In this document: in pieces, positions 1-8,109 of the stretch
Numbering within the stretch: position 1 is the stretch's first letter
How the letters are laid out: each line of letters starts with the position of its first letter
Origin: Nisaea sp.
GTDB taxonomy: Bacteria; Pseudomonadota; Alphaproteobacteria; Thalassobaculales; Thalassobaculaceae
Assembly: GCF_034670185.1 (NCBI RefSeq)
Contig: NZ_JAXMNY010000001.1
Location: forward strand, 868,001 to 932,000
DNA length: 64,000 bases
Direction: 5' to 3'
Position numbers and translations under genes: made by a program
Notes under the pieces: generated by a model
The model's database searches: none
Told to the model about the DNA's origin: nothing
Seen by the model: only the letters and a program-made list of their open reading frames with translations

Positions 1-606
1 CGCGCGGGCCTCGCAGATATGCTCGCCGCCGGTAATCTCCGAGGTCTCCCCGAAGCAGCCATAGAGGCCGTGCGGCAGCAGCTTGTCGTACATGTTGCCG
101 ACAGTCGGGCAGGAGGAGAGACCCGTCGTGGTGTCGCTCTCGCCGCATTTGGTCGAGACCCAGATGTCGGTCAGCGGCACGGCTTCCTTCTGCAGTTCCG
201 TGGCCCAATGGACATATTCCTTGGCCTGCCATGAAGCGGCCCGGATGGTCTCAAAATCGCCCTTCTGCTCGATGGAGAAGCCGGTAACCGGCTTTCCGGT
301 CTTGGCGATGCCGTCGACGATCACCTTGGTCCATTCCGGCTCGATGCCGATTACCACAACGGCGGCGACGTTCGGGTTCGCGCCGGTACCGATGATGGTC
401 CGGAAATGCAGGTCCAGGTCCTCGCCGAACTGCAGGCGGCCATAGGCGTGCGGGATCGCCATGGTGCCTTTGACGTTATTCGTCACGGCTTCGCAGGCGG
501 CGTTGGAAATATCGTCGACCGGCAGGATCAGGATGTGGTTGCGGACGCCGACGCGGCCGTTTTCCCGGCGCCAGGCATTCACGCTCGTGTTTGCAAGATC
601 GGCCAT
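1..606 (-). CDS. suyB: (2R)-sulfolactate sulfo-lyase large subunit / UxaA-family hydrolase, partial
   Basis: The first 202 codons of a UxaA-family lyase; the 3' end lies outside the window. It starts MADLANTSVNAWRRENGR and contains VGVRNHILILPVDDISNAA, IGTGANPNVAAVVVIGIEPE and STKCGESDTT, which fit the large catalytic subunit that releases sulfite from (2R)-sulfolactate to give pyruvate. The ATG at 606 lies 2 bp after the stop of the small subunit, so the two are one operon. Related altronate and galactarate dehydratases share the fold. I prefer SuyB because the small subunit is a separate SAF protein and the N-terminal motifs match SuyB as I remember it. The substrate is inferred, not proven. 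Confidence 0.72.
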   Translation of the reverse strand, partial: MADLANTSVNAWRRENGRVGVRNHILILPVDDISNAACEAVTNNVKGTMAIPHAYGRLQFGEDLDLHFRTIIGTGANPNVAAVVVIGIEPEWTKVIVDGIAKTGKPVTGFSIEQKGDFETIRAASWQAKEYVHWATELQKEAVPLTDIWVSTKCGESDTTTGLSSCPTVGNMYDKLLPHGLYGCFGETSEITGGEHICEARA

Positions 607-608
607 CT

Positions 609-899
609 CTACCACCTCTTGGTTTTCATATTGTGGGTATGGACGTGCTCGCCGACGCCGGCATTGCCGACCATCTTGCCGATATCCTCGCCATATTTGA
701 TGACCGTATCGCCGGCGCTGAGATCCTTCAGGGCGACCTTGTGGCCAATGGGGATATCCGCCTTGGCGGTCAGCCGGAAGTCCGAATTGTCGTGCGTGAC
801 GACGCACAACATCTCGGTGCCGGCTTTCAGGTCCTCCACCACGACGACACCGACCGTGTCGTCCGGGTTATGGACCAGCAATTGGGGGATGTTGGTCAT
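609..899 (-). CDS. suyA: (2R)-sulfolactate sulfo-lyase small subunit (SAF domain)
   Basis: A 96-residue SAF-domain protein of the expected SuyA size. It starts MTNIPQLLVHNPDDTVGVVV, has the DIPIGHKVAL core and ends in GEHVHTHNMKTKRW, the typical end of the separate small subunit that partners UxaA/SuyB-type lyases. It is the first gene of the operon and is followed after 2 bp by the large subunit. It is divergent from the GntR regulator at 1046. Its role is to complete the lyase for sulfolactate, a product of sulfoquinovose or taurine-type sulfonate breakdown. A role in altronate-like sugar-acid dehydration is the main alternative. Confidence 0.72.
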   Translation of the reverse strand: MTNIPQLLVHNPDDTVGVVVVEDLKAGTEMLCVVTHDNSDFRLTAKADIPIGHKVALKDLSAGDTVIKYGEDIGKMVGNAGVGEHVHTHNMKTKRW

Positions 900-964
900 T
901 TCGTGAGCTCCCTCGGTTTCATTTTTTGAGTTTTGTTAACCTATGTCATTACATGTAGGAGAAT

Positions 965-976
965 TCTTATACAAGA
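965..976. promoter_or_regulatory. Candidate GntR operator between suyAB and its divergent regulator
   Basis: TCTTATACAAGA is an imperfect palindrome (10 of 12 positions symmetric) in the AT-rich gap between suyA and the GntR gene. The position suits control of both directions. Assignment to this regulator is inference. Confidence 0.3.
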
Positions 977-1045
977 CTGATGCTTTGCGATCTGCTACAT
1001 GGCGGCCATGCCGCGATGAAAGCTGGATGGGATCAGGCGAGCCAG

Positions 1046-1747
1046 ATGACTGAACCGCTCTACAAAACCGTGATCGGAACGCTGATCGACCGCATCATCT
1101 CGGGTGAGCTGGTGCCGGGGGCGATGTTACCGAGCGAACATGATCTGGGAGCGGAGCTTGGGGTAAGCCAGGGCACCGCGCGTAAAGCGCTGGAGGAACT
1201 GGAGCGCAGAGGGATCATCAAGCGCCGTCAGGGAGTGGGGAGTTTCGTCGCCGTCCGCACGCCCGAAAACGCCTTGTTCCAGTTTTTCAGGCTTCGAAAT
1301 CCGGATGGAACACAAGCAATTCCGGACCTGGCGGAGGAAACCGTGTCATCGCGAAAGGCGGCGGCATGTGAGGCGGGGCAATTGTCCGGAGCGCCGGAAA
1401 AGGTGCATGAAATCGTCCGCGTACGGACTATTAGCGGGGCGCGCCTGATTTACGAGAAGTCAGTCGTGCCAGCAGTGCTTTTCCCCGGCCTGGACCAGCG
1501 TGCACCGCTGCCCAACGCGCTCTACGCTCTTTATCAGCAAGCTTTCAGGATCGCGATCGTCCGTGCAGAGGAAAGCATCAGGGCGATTGCCGCTGATCAA
1601 GAGACGGCTTCGGCGTTGGGGTGCGCCGTGTCCCGCCCGGTCATGCGTGTTGAGCGTAAAGCTTTCGATATAGCAGACCGTTGCGTCGAGCTGCGGTCGA
1701 GCTTTTACGTTACGGATCAGCACGCATATGGGATTTCTCTAACGTGA
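1046..1747 (+). CDS. GntR-family regulator with UTRA ligand domain
   Basis: A HutC-subfamily regulator of about 233 residues. The N-terminal winged helix shows MLPSEHDLGAELGVSQGTAR followed by KALEELERRGIIKRRQG, the classic GntR helix-turn-helix and wing. The remainder is a UTRA effector domain ending in ELRSSFYVTDQHAYGISLT. I chose the ATG at 1046 because GntR proteins usually begin a few residues before the LYKTVIGTLIDRI helix; in-frame ATGs at 980 and 1016 are possible. It is divergent from suyAB and probably controls it in response to the sulfonate or a breakdown product. Known sulfolactate loci more often carry other regulator families. Confidence 0.85.
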   Translation: MTEPLYKTVIGTLIDRIISGELVPGAMLPSEHDLGAELGVSQGTARKALEELERRGIIKRRQGVGSFVAVRTPENALFQFFRLRNPDGTQAIPDLAEETVSSRKAAACEAGQLSGAPEKVHEIVRVRTISGARLIYEKSVVPAVLFPGLDQRAPLPNALYALYQQAFRIAIVRAEESIRAIAADQETASALGCAVSRPVMRVERKAFDIADRCVELRSSFYVTDQHAYGISLT

Positions 1748-1904
1748 ATGAGATGCTCGCGAGAGAAGACAAAAATCATCCTATGATGAAAATTTATTAA
1801 TACCAAAAACCTAGGAAAAACAAACTAAAGAGTGTTTTTCGGGGAAAAATTAGACTTAGTTTAAATGTTTCTTAATTCCTCGCAGCGTTTATTAACCGCT
1901 AATT

Positions 1905-1919
1905 GCCTGAGAGTCAGGC
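1905..1919 (+). other. Small hairpin in the leader of the secreted PDC/Cache-like gene
   Basis: GCCTGA-gag-TCAGGC forms a 6-bp stem about 30 bases before the start codon at 1951, in an otherwise AT-rich 200-bp gap. It may be part of the 5' leader. No clear promoter boxes were recognised. Confidence 0.3.
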
Positions 1920-1950
1920 TGTCGGATTACGGTTTGAATGTGAGGTTGCA

Positions 1951-2559
1951 ATGAATACGGTCTTTTTGCGGTTTGCCGCCCTTTTGATCGTCGCGTGTCC
2001 CTTTCTGATATCGGAGAGCTTCGCGCAGAATAATCCTCCGCCTGTGGAAATTCTGGACGATAAAGCGATTTCTGAGATTCGGGACTGGCTCTCCAATCCG
2101 GTCGTGGAAATGTCCGTCACCGCGCATAACCGGCTGTATGAGGGTGTCGAGCAGGCACAGATCGATGAGCTCGATAAAGCTTGGCGCGCTGAGAGAGAAA
2201 GCGCCGACCAGCCGTTGATCGCGGCCACGCTCAGCAGCCCTCTTTCGACTTACTTGACCCAGATCCAGGCAGCATCCGGTGGAATTTTCACGGAAATTTT
2301 CGTCATGAATGCCTTTGGTCTGAATGTGGGGCAGAGCGCCATCACGTCCGATTTCTGGCAGGGAGACGAAGCCAAGTACCAGAAGACGTTTCTCGTCAGT
2401 CCGACAGCTGTATTTGTGGATGAGCCGGAATTCAACGAGAAGAGCAAGACGTGGCGGACCCAAGTGAATTTGACCTTGACCAAAGATGGAAAGCCGATCG
2501 GTGCGGTTACCGTCGAGTACAACCTGAGCGAGTTGGCGCGTCGTCGGGGATTGATGTGA
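1951..2559 (+). CDS. Secreted PDC/Cache-like sensor protein paired with chemoreceptor
   Basis: A 202-residue exported protein. The signal peptide MNTVFLRFAALLIVACPF...ESFAQ is followed by a PDC/Cache-like core with LDKAWRAE, FVMNAFGLNVGQSAITSDF, QGDEAKYQKTF, AVFVDEPEF and GKPIGAVTVEYN. The same motifs occur in the protein at 21911, so the two are clearly homologous. There is no transmembrane or signalling segment after the signal peptide, so it should be a free periplasmic sensor domain. The start at 1951 has GAGG six bases upstream. The chemoreceptor gene begins 36 bp downstream on the same strand. Ligand delivery to that receptor is inferred from context. Confidence 0.8.
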   Translation: MNTVFLRFAALLIVACPFLISESFAQNNPPPVEILDDKAISEIRDWLSNPVVEMSVTAHNRLYEGVEQAQIDELDKAWRAERESADQPLIAATLSSPLSTYLTQIQAASGGIFTEIFVMNAFGLNVGQSAITSDFWQGDEAKYQKTFLVSPTAVFVDEPEFNEKSKTWRTQVNLTLTKDGKPIGAVTVEYNLSELARRRGLM

Positions 2560-2595
2560 CGCCGCCTGACCAACGGTTTACCAGGGAAACATAAA

Positions 2596-4281
2596 ATGAA
2601 TTTTCTCCAGAACCTCAAGATTTCGCGAAAACTCGCGCTCAGCTTCTCCATCATTATCGCAATGACGGTTTTGACAGCTATCCTGGCCTTTGCGGCCATG
2701 GAACAAATCAAATCAGCGGAAGCCGAGAGTCAGAAGGCCGATCAGCTCGGTGATATCTATATCGAGTATGAGCGGGCTTTTGCCCTGAAACGTCAGGGCC
2801 TGCTTTACTACCTCCTCACGGGGGATCGGACAGGTCTGGAACAATTCAACCAGATGTCTCCGAAGATCGATGCCGCTGTTGCGTCGCTTCGCGGGCAGTC
2901 GGCGGACATTCCGGCTGTCGCCAAACTCGTGGATACACTCGTTCTGGATTACACGGAATGGCTGGACGTTTATGCAGCAGAGCAGGTCCGGCTTATGAGC
3001 AACTATCTGACGGTGAACCAGGCCCGTGCCATTGAGGTGACCGGTGAGCCCCAGATCGCGATCGATCGCTTCACTGAAGCAGCGATGAAGCTGGAGCAGG
3101 AGCTTTCGGGCATCTCCTCCCGTGCCGTTGCACAGCGCGCGGCGGCACTCGCCAGCTTCACCGTAACCATGATTGTCTCAATTGCCCTGATTATTGTTGT
3201 TGCTGTTGTCTCGGCCTTTGCGATGAGCCGATCGATAGCGACTCCGATTGGCTCCATGACTGAACTGATGGGCGAGATGGCTGAAGGCAATCTCGATATC
3301 ACGGTTTCCGGTACAGAGCGGAAAGACGAAATCGGGAGCATGGCGGCAGCCGTCGAGGTCTTCAAACGCAACGGCCTAGAGCAGCGTGAGCAAAAAGCGC
3401 GCGAGGCTGAGCAGCAGGCGCAGGAGAGCGAGCGGCATCAGAAGATGGAGGGCTATACCCGTTCTTTCGACGCCGAGATGGTAAGCGCGCTGAAAATTGT
3501 GGAAGAAGCTGTCAACAGTGTCCGTGTCTCGTCCGAGACGATGGCGGCCAACGCCCAGAATACAACCGGTCTCTCGCAGGATGCGGCGGCGGCGATCGAG
3601 GAAGCAAACGCCAATATCCAGACTGTGGCGTCTGCAACGACCGAGCTGTCTTCGTCGATCAACGAGATCTCCTCGCAAATGGCCCAGGCTTCAACGGTGA
3701 CCCGTGCCGCGGTCGGGGAAGTCGAGACGACCAACGCGCGGGTTGGAGCTCTGAATGAAGCGGCTGAAAGTATTGGTCAGGTCATCCAGATCATTGATGA
3801 GATCGCGGAGCAGACGAATTTGCTCGCTCTGAACGCGACCATTGAGGCTGCACGGGCCGGTGAGGCCGGTAAAGGGTTTGCGGTTGTTGCCAGCGAAGTG
3901 AAGAGCTTGGCGACCCAGACCAGCAAGGCGACTGAAGAGATCAGTCAGAAAATCGCGGAGATCCAGAGCGAGACCAGTGCAGCCGCCGATGCGGTGCTTG
4001 GTATCGGGAACACGATCAACAAGATCGATGAGCTGACGGCCGTGGTTGCAAGTGCGGTTGAGGAGCAGGGTGCCGCGACCAATGAAATTGCACAGAATAT
4101 CGAACAGGCAGCTTCCGGTACCCAGACGGTTGCCCAGGTCGTTGAGACGGTGTCCGCCGCCGCCGGAGAGACCGGCCAGCTTGCCGAGAGTCAGCAGACC
4201 GTTGTCGCCGAGTTGAGCGAACGGAACCGCAAGCTCAAAGGCGAGATCGATCAGTTCCTTGGGAATGTCCGGGCGCTTTAG
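2596..4281 (+). CDS. Methyl-accepting chemotaxis protein (4HB-type periplasmic domain)
   Basis: A 561-residue chemoreceptor. TM1 is near residues 13-35, followed by a helical periplasmic domain of about 150 residues, TM2 near 186-210, a HAMP domain (ATPIGSMTELMGEMAEGNLD) and a full MA signalling domain with the hairpin tip EQTNLLALNATIEAARAGE. It ends FLGNVRAL, so it lacks the C-terminal CheR/CheB tether pentapeptide. AGGGA precedes the ATG. The upstream gene encodes a secreted PDC/Cache-like domain, 36 bp away, and the two are probably cotranscribed. No che genes are present in the window. Confidence 0.93.
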   Translation: MNFLQNLKISRKLALSFSIIIAMTVLTAILAFAAMEQIKSAEAESQKADQLGDIYIEYERAFALKRQGLLYYLLTGDRTGLEQFNQMSPKIDAAVASLRGQSADIPAVAKLVDTLVLDYTEWLDVYAAEQVRLMSNYLTVNQARAIEVTGEPQIAIDRFTEAAMKLEQELSGISSRAVAQRAAALASFTVTMIVSIALIIVVAVVSAFAMSRSIATPIGSMTELMGEMAEGNLDITVSGTERKDEIGSMAAAVEVFKRNGLEQREQKAREAEQQAQESERHQKMEGYTRSFDAEMVSALKIVEEAVNSVRVSSETMAANAQNTTGLSQDAAAAIEEANANIQTVASATTELSSSINEISSQMAQASTVTRAAVGEVETTNARVGALNEAAESIGQVIQIIDEIAEQTNLLALNATIEAARAGEAGKGFAVVASEVKSLATQTSKATEEISQKIAEIQSETSAAADAVLGIGNTINKIDELTAVVASAVEEQGAATNEIAQNIEQAASGTQTVAQVVETVSAAAGETGQLAESQQTVVAELSERNRKLKGEIDQFLGNVRAL

Positions 4282-4307
4282 AGCAGCATATTCTTTCGTG
4301 ATCTTGC

Positions 4308-4339
4308 GGGCCGGTCGCAATGCGACCGGCCCGTTTTTT
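4308..4339 (+). terminator. Rho-independent terminator after the first chemoreceptor
   Basis: A perfect 12-bp stem GGGCCGGTCGCA / TGCGACCGGCCC with a one-base gap, followed by G and six T. It lies 27 bp after the chemoreceptor stop. Confidence 0.92.
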
Positions 4340-4582
4340 GTTGGCGTGTCCGGATCCGGCCGCCACGGCCCCGCTCATGCGTCGGTCGGGAGTGTGATTT
4401 GGGTGATTGGCGAGGCCGATGCCTTGACCCGTTGAGGGGGCGCCTCCTAGTCCTGACGTTTGAGTCACCGTCGTCGATTTTGATGCATAAGTTTGATCTG
4501 CATGGCGGCGGGCTTATGCTGGCCGCGGCATTGGACGGTCACGCGTCAGCGTCCAAGTTAACAGCTAAGGGTGCCGTTCAAT
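4340..4582. other. Intergenic stretch with no recognised gene
   Basis: Between the terminator and the convergent PadR gene I see no convincing coding sequence, RNA or repeat. Short open frames here lack ribosome-binding sites and family motifs. Confidence 0.6.
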
Positions 4583-5146
4583 TCAAAGTCGCTCGATCTT
4601 GCTGGCGGCTTCATCCACCAGTCCGGCAACCGCGAGAACGGTTGTCTTGTCGATGCCGCTCTCAGCGAGCTTGTCGTTTAGCGCGGTCTTGAGATTTTCC
4701 ATCGCGCGGCGGATTGGCGCGGGCTCAAGGCGGCTCTGGCGTTCGGCGATGGCGGCGATACGGGACATCGCCGCGCTGGCATCACTTGCAAGCTCCTCCA
4801 GGTGGGCCCGGCCCGCGTCGGTTATTTCAAACAATTTCTTCGGGCCGTCCGTTTCGCCTTCCGAGATGAGATCCATCTCCAGGAGGAGCGTAAGTGTCGG
4901 GTAGACCACCCCGGGGCTTGGCGCATAAGCGCCTCCGGTCTGACCTTCGATTTCCCGGATCAGGTCGTAGCCATGCCGTTCACGCTGGGATATCAGGGTC
5001 AATAGAACCAGGCGGAGCTGGCCGCCGTCGAGAACCCTGGGACGGCGACCGCCACGCCCGCGTATTACGCGTGACCCTTGCCGTTCAGAATGGCCTTCAT
5101 CTCGATGATATCGTCTGTCGTTGTGCCTCATGATGGCATGTTCCAT
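4583..5146 (-). CDS. PadR-family repressor, YqjI-like
   Basis: A 187-residue PadR protein. After a basic, histidine-containing N-terminus (MRHNDRRYHRDEGH) the winged-helix core reads LRLVLLTLISQRERHGYDLI and GAYAPSPGVVYPTLTLL. A C-terminal helical region ends ALNDKLAESGIDKT...ASKIERL. This architecture matches E. coli YqjI, a nickel-responsive autorepressor with a longer His/Cys-rich N-terminus. Here that extension is short and lacks cysteines, so metal binding is uncertain. An inverted repeat directly upstream suggests autoregulation. No ferric reductase gene (the YqjI partner) is adjacent. Confidence 0.85.
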   Translation of the reverse strand: MEHAIMRHNDRRYHRDEGHSERQGSRVIRGRGGRRPRVLDGGQLRLVLLTLISQRERHGYDLIREIEGQTGGAYAPSPGVVYPTLTLLLEMDLISEGETDGPKKLFEITDAGRAHLEELASDASAAMSRIAAIAERQSRLEPAPIRRAMENLKTALNDKLAESGIDKTTVLAVAGLVDEAASKIERL

Positions 5147-5148
5147 TT

Positions 5149-5178
5149 ATCAAAGATACAAATAGATATATCTTTGAT
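5149..5178. promoter_or_regulatory. Inverted repeat, likely PadR autoregulatory operator
   Basis: ATCAAAGATA at 5149-5158 and TATCTTTGAT at 5169-5178 form a perfect 10-bp inverted repeat immediately upstream of the PadR start codon. A second, offset pair is GATACA (5155-5160) and TGTATC (5178-5183). The AT-rich dyad next to the regulator's own gene is typical of PadR operators. Binding is inferred. Confidence 0.6.
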
Positions 5179-5268
5179 GTATCGAAACACAAGGGGCACC
5201 AATACTTTTTTGAAGCCTATCTAGCCGATCCTAAACGGGAGGATGCCCTACATTCCGCGACTTGGCTG

Positions 5269-6717
5269 TCACAGCGCCTCAGTTAATTGGGGGACACTGT
5301 CTCCCTGGGAAAGTTCACCCAAATCCGAAGTTTTCAGATCGACCCAGAATGTCGATCCTTTGGCCAGAACGCTGTCGCAGCCGATACGCCCGCCCATGCC
5401 CTCCGCGAGCATTTTGCAGATGGCAAGACCAAGGCCGGCTCCGGGAATGTCGGGGAGGTTATTGTCACCCCGGACGAACGGCTCGAAAATAGACTGGAGC
5501 TGATCCGGCGGGATACCGCTTCCACTGTCTTCGACATACAAGCGTTGCCGACCATCGGGCCGGGCTGTTACGCCGACTCTAATCGTGCCGCCGGATGCGT
5601 TGTATTTGGCGGCATTGGTGACGAAATTCAGAAGGATCTGCCGTAGGCGCGATTGGTCTGCCTGCACTGTTGCCTCAGACTGTATATCGGTCTTCAGCGA
5701 GATTTGGCGTTCGCCAGCAATCCCTTCCAGTTGTTGGATATCGCTTCGAATGATGTCTGCCAGGCTGACATCTTCAATCTCGAATTCGATGGAACCTGCC
5801 TCGATCTTCGAGAAATCTAGGATATCTCCTAGCAACCGATTCAGTTGTTTGCCGGCGCTGGAGATATTTTTCAGGTACGAGTTCCGGCGCTCGGTATTGT
5901 CGGCGCCGATGCCCATTTCCAGTGCCTCCGCATAGCCGATGATTGCATTGAGCGGTGTGCGCATTTCGTGGCTCATGCTGGCGAGAAAGACGGATTTGGC
6001 TTTGTTCGCGGCCTCAGCCTCGATGACGGCCTTGGCTAATGCATTTGTCGATTGAAGAACTCGGTTTTCGAGCATATCCAGCTCATCGCCGCGTGCCGCC
6101 GTTCCCGGTTGATACCGCGCTGCCCTGGCAAAGGATTCTGCCAGCCGGGTGACGCGCTTGGTAATGATCAGTTGGAATATCATCGTGAGAAGGAAGGCAA
6201 GGAGTGTGCTTTTCAACAGGCCGGACACAAGGGCATTCCAAGTCCGTTGCTGGAACCCCGGAGCCGCCGCTACCGGATCGAGTTCGATGATCAGAGTTCC
6301 AACGTCGATGTTCGCTTGTTCATTTCGTAAATCACGGGTGAACAGCTCGACTCCGGACCCGAGCAGGAGTTGCTCTAAAATCGATGGCGGTTTTGTTGGG
6401 CTTCTGGACGCACGGGCGAGCGTAAGGCCGGTTTCATCCAGAATTTTGGCTTTTACGAGTGCCGGGTCGCTAAGCAGGCTGGCGACCAGTTCCTGGGCAC
6501 CGATATCGTCCAGCCGGTAAGCGGCGCGCGCCGCTGGCTGGCCTGCATAATCCAAAATGGATTTCGCATGAACGCTCAGGTTTTTACGCTCGTCCCGCGC
6601 ATCGAGCAGAATTTGCATGATGGCGAATACAGCCCCGATAGCCAGAGCGATAAAGACGGCTATCTGAGCTTGTCTGACGGACAAGCGGCGACGAAAAGGG
6701 ATCTTTGAGTTGACCAA
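5269..6717 (-). CDS. Membrane-bound sensor histidine kinase
   Basis: A hybrid-free kinase of about 482 residues. An N-terminal TM segment (IAVFIALAIGAVFAIMQIL) is followed by an extracytoplasmic domain of about 120 residues, a second TM (LLAFLLTMIFQLIITKR) and a linker. The HisKA box is FLASMSHEMRTPLNAIIGYA, and the ATPase boxes are LLNFVTNAAKYNASGG, VEDSGSGIPP and GAGLGLAICKMLAEGMGG. No receiver domain and no adjacent response regulator are present. No ATG start exists: I chose TTG at 6717, preceded by an AGAG-like site; GTG 6735 and TTG 6768 are alternatives. It is divergent from a periplasmic binding protein that may share its signal. Confidence 0.88.
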   Translation of the reverse strand: MVNSKIPFRRRLSVRQAQIAVFIALAIGAVFAIMQILLDARDERKNLSVHAKSILDYAGQPAARAAYRLDDIGAQELVASLLSDPALVKAKILDETGLTLARASRSPTKPPSILEQLLLGSGVELFTRDLRNEQANIDVGTLIIELDPVAAAPGFQQRTWNALVSGLLKSTLLAFLLTMIFQLIITKRVTRLAESFARAARYQPGTAARGDELDMLENRVLQSTNALAKAVIEAEAANKAKSVFLASMSHEMRTPLNAIIGYAEALEMGIGADNTERRNSYLKNISSAGKQLNRLLGDILDFSKIEAGSIEFEIEDVSLADIIRSDIQQLEGIAGERQISLKTDIQSEATVQADQSRLRQILLNFVTNAAKYNASGGTIRVGVTARPDGRQRLYVEDSGSGIPPDQLQSIFEPFVRGDNNLPDIPGAGLGLAICKMLAEGMGGRIGCDSVLAKGSTFWVDLKTSDLGELSQGDSVPQLTEAL

Positions 6718-6921
6718 TGAGACTCTCTTGAACACAACAATGACGGCTACGGTATAAGACCGGATCAATCAGGGCTAGGCTTCCGGGGAACTTAATATAT
6801 TTATGGTTTTATGGCAGAATTGCGGGGCTGGCTCGAAACTGCGGGCTATACTGACCGGGCCGAGTGATGAGTTCCGAACTGGTTGGTGGCGATGTTGTGT
6901 ACCTCACGCGGACAGAGTGTG

Positions 6922-7785
6922 ATGCGGTGGACGTTACGGTACCCGTTGACGGTTGCGGCAACGGCGGTTGCTCTCTTCTTTGCGGCGTTTCACTCCAGCG
7001 CTGTGGCGCAATCAGACGAAGACCAGTTATGCGATGACATTCCCGCATTTACGCTCGCTGCCGAGGATAGTTTCTTCACATACACAGGGATGTTCGAAGG
7101 CAAGTTGAGAGGGTTTTCACTCGATATTGTCTCTGCCGCGTTCAGTGCGGTTGGTTGTCGTGTCAACTTCGTAGCAATGCCTTATGCGCGGTGCATACGC
7201 GAGGTACAGGCAGGACGTCAGATCGGGTGTTTCAACACAACGAATTCGGCGGACAATCAGAATAAGTTCATTTTCCATTCCCAGCCGCTGTTCCGCGGCA
7301 GGATTCTGGTCTACGCGCATCCTGACTGGACAGGGCCCTTCACCGAGGACGCGTATGAGACACGCAGCTTTTCCGTCGTGCGCGGCTATACCTACACGGA
7401 TGCGTTTGATCGAAGTTCTTCAATCCGGAAAATTGCGCTTGAGTCCGATATGCAGACATTGGCAATGGTGGCCCGCCGCCGAGCCGATTTCGCCGTCGTC
7501 TATGAGAAAGTAGCGCAGTTTCAGATCGGCTGGAACTGGGAGCGAATCAAGCCGTCACCGGTACCTGCCCACAAGTTGGTGGAGTACGATCTTTTCGTAT
7601 CCTTCTCCAGGATCGCCGGGCACTTGTCAGTCAAACTGGCTCACGCTCTGGATTCAGGGCTCGAAAGAATTCGGAACAATGGCACCTACGCCAGAATCGA
7701 TGCGGCCTGGAATGCCTGGCTTTCCGAGGGCGTTAAGGCCGATGAATTGCCGCCAAAATGGACGAGGCTGGGCATCGGCGACTGA
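6922..7785 (+). CDS. Periplasmic amino-acid-type solute-binding protein (SBP_bac_3)
   Basis: An exported binding protein of about 287 residues. The signal peptide MRWTLRYPLTVAATAVALFF...SSAVAQ is followed by a family 3 core (FSLDIVSAAFSAVGCRVNFV, MPYARCIREVQAGR). No permease or ATPase gene is adjacent, so it is an orphan binding protein that may serve sensing rather than transport. It is divergent from the histidine kinase. In-frame ATGs at 6883 and 6892 are possible starts; 6922 places the signal peptide at the N-terminus. The reading frame stays open and protein-like for 20 codons after the TGA at 7783-7785. Confidence 0.82.
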   Translation: MRWTLRYPLTVAATAVALFFAAFHSSAVAQSDEDQLCDDIPAFTLAAEDSFFTYTGMFEGKLRGFSLDIVSAAFSAVGCRVNFVAMPYARCIREVQAGRQIGCFNTTNSADNQNKFIFHSQPLFRGRILVYAHPDWTGPFTEDAYETRSFSVVRGYTYTDAFDRSSSIRKIALESDMQTLAMVARRRADFAVVYEKVAQFQIGWNWERIKPSPVPAHKLVEYDLFVSFSRIAGHLSVKLAHALDSGLERIRNNGTYARIDAAWNAWLSEGVKADELPPKWTRLGIGD

Positions 7786-7848
7786 GATGACTGGTACGAC
7801 CTGGGCAATCCGCTGAAGCGGTTGCCATCCGGCTATTTCAAGGAATGA
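7786..7848 (+). other. In-frame open extension after the solute-binding protein stop
   Basis: Directly after TGA (7783-7785) the same frame encodes DDWYDLGNPLKRLPSGYFKE before a TGA at 7846-7848. Its composition looks coding. It could be a recent nonsense truncation, low-level readthrough, or chance. An imperfect hairpin (7804-7826) overlaps it. Confidence 0.3.
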
Positions 7849-7862
7849 ATAGAAAGAAGAAC

Positions 7863-7954
7863 TGGCGGAGGGGAAGAGATTCGAACTCTCGATACCGGTT
7901 TCCCAGTATAACGGTTTAGCAAACCGCCGCCTTCAGCCACTCGGCCACCCCTCC
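7863..7954 (-). tRNA. tRNA-Ser (anticodon GCU)
   Basis: On the minus strand the acceptor stem GGAGGGG pairs with CCCCTCC, followed by G and an encoded CCA. The anticodon loop TTGCTAA gives GCU. A long variable arm (GTTATACTGGGAAACCGGTATC region) and the T arm GAGAGTTCGAATCTC confirm a class II serine tRNA. Confidence 0.96.
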
Positions 7955-8109
7955 GCCGGAGCGACACAGCGGGTAAACCCACCGCACGACGTATGCAGCG
8001 CCCCTTCTATGCGGCGGCCTGCCCACTGTCAATGAATGCATTCTTCGGAGATGTTTTTTTTCGGAGCAGGCACATTGGTGACGGCCTGCTCCGATAGAAG
8101 ATCTTGGTA

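Noticed and set aside
7804..7826. Terminator after the solute-binding protein
   Set aside because: The stem has a bulge and no U tract, and it overlaps a coding-like extension.
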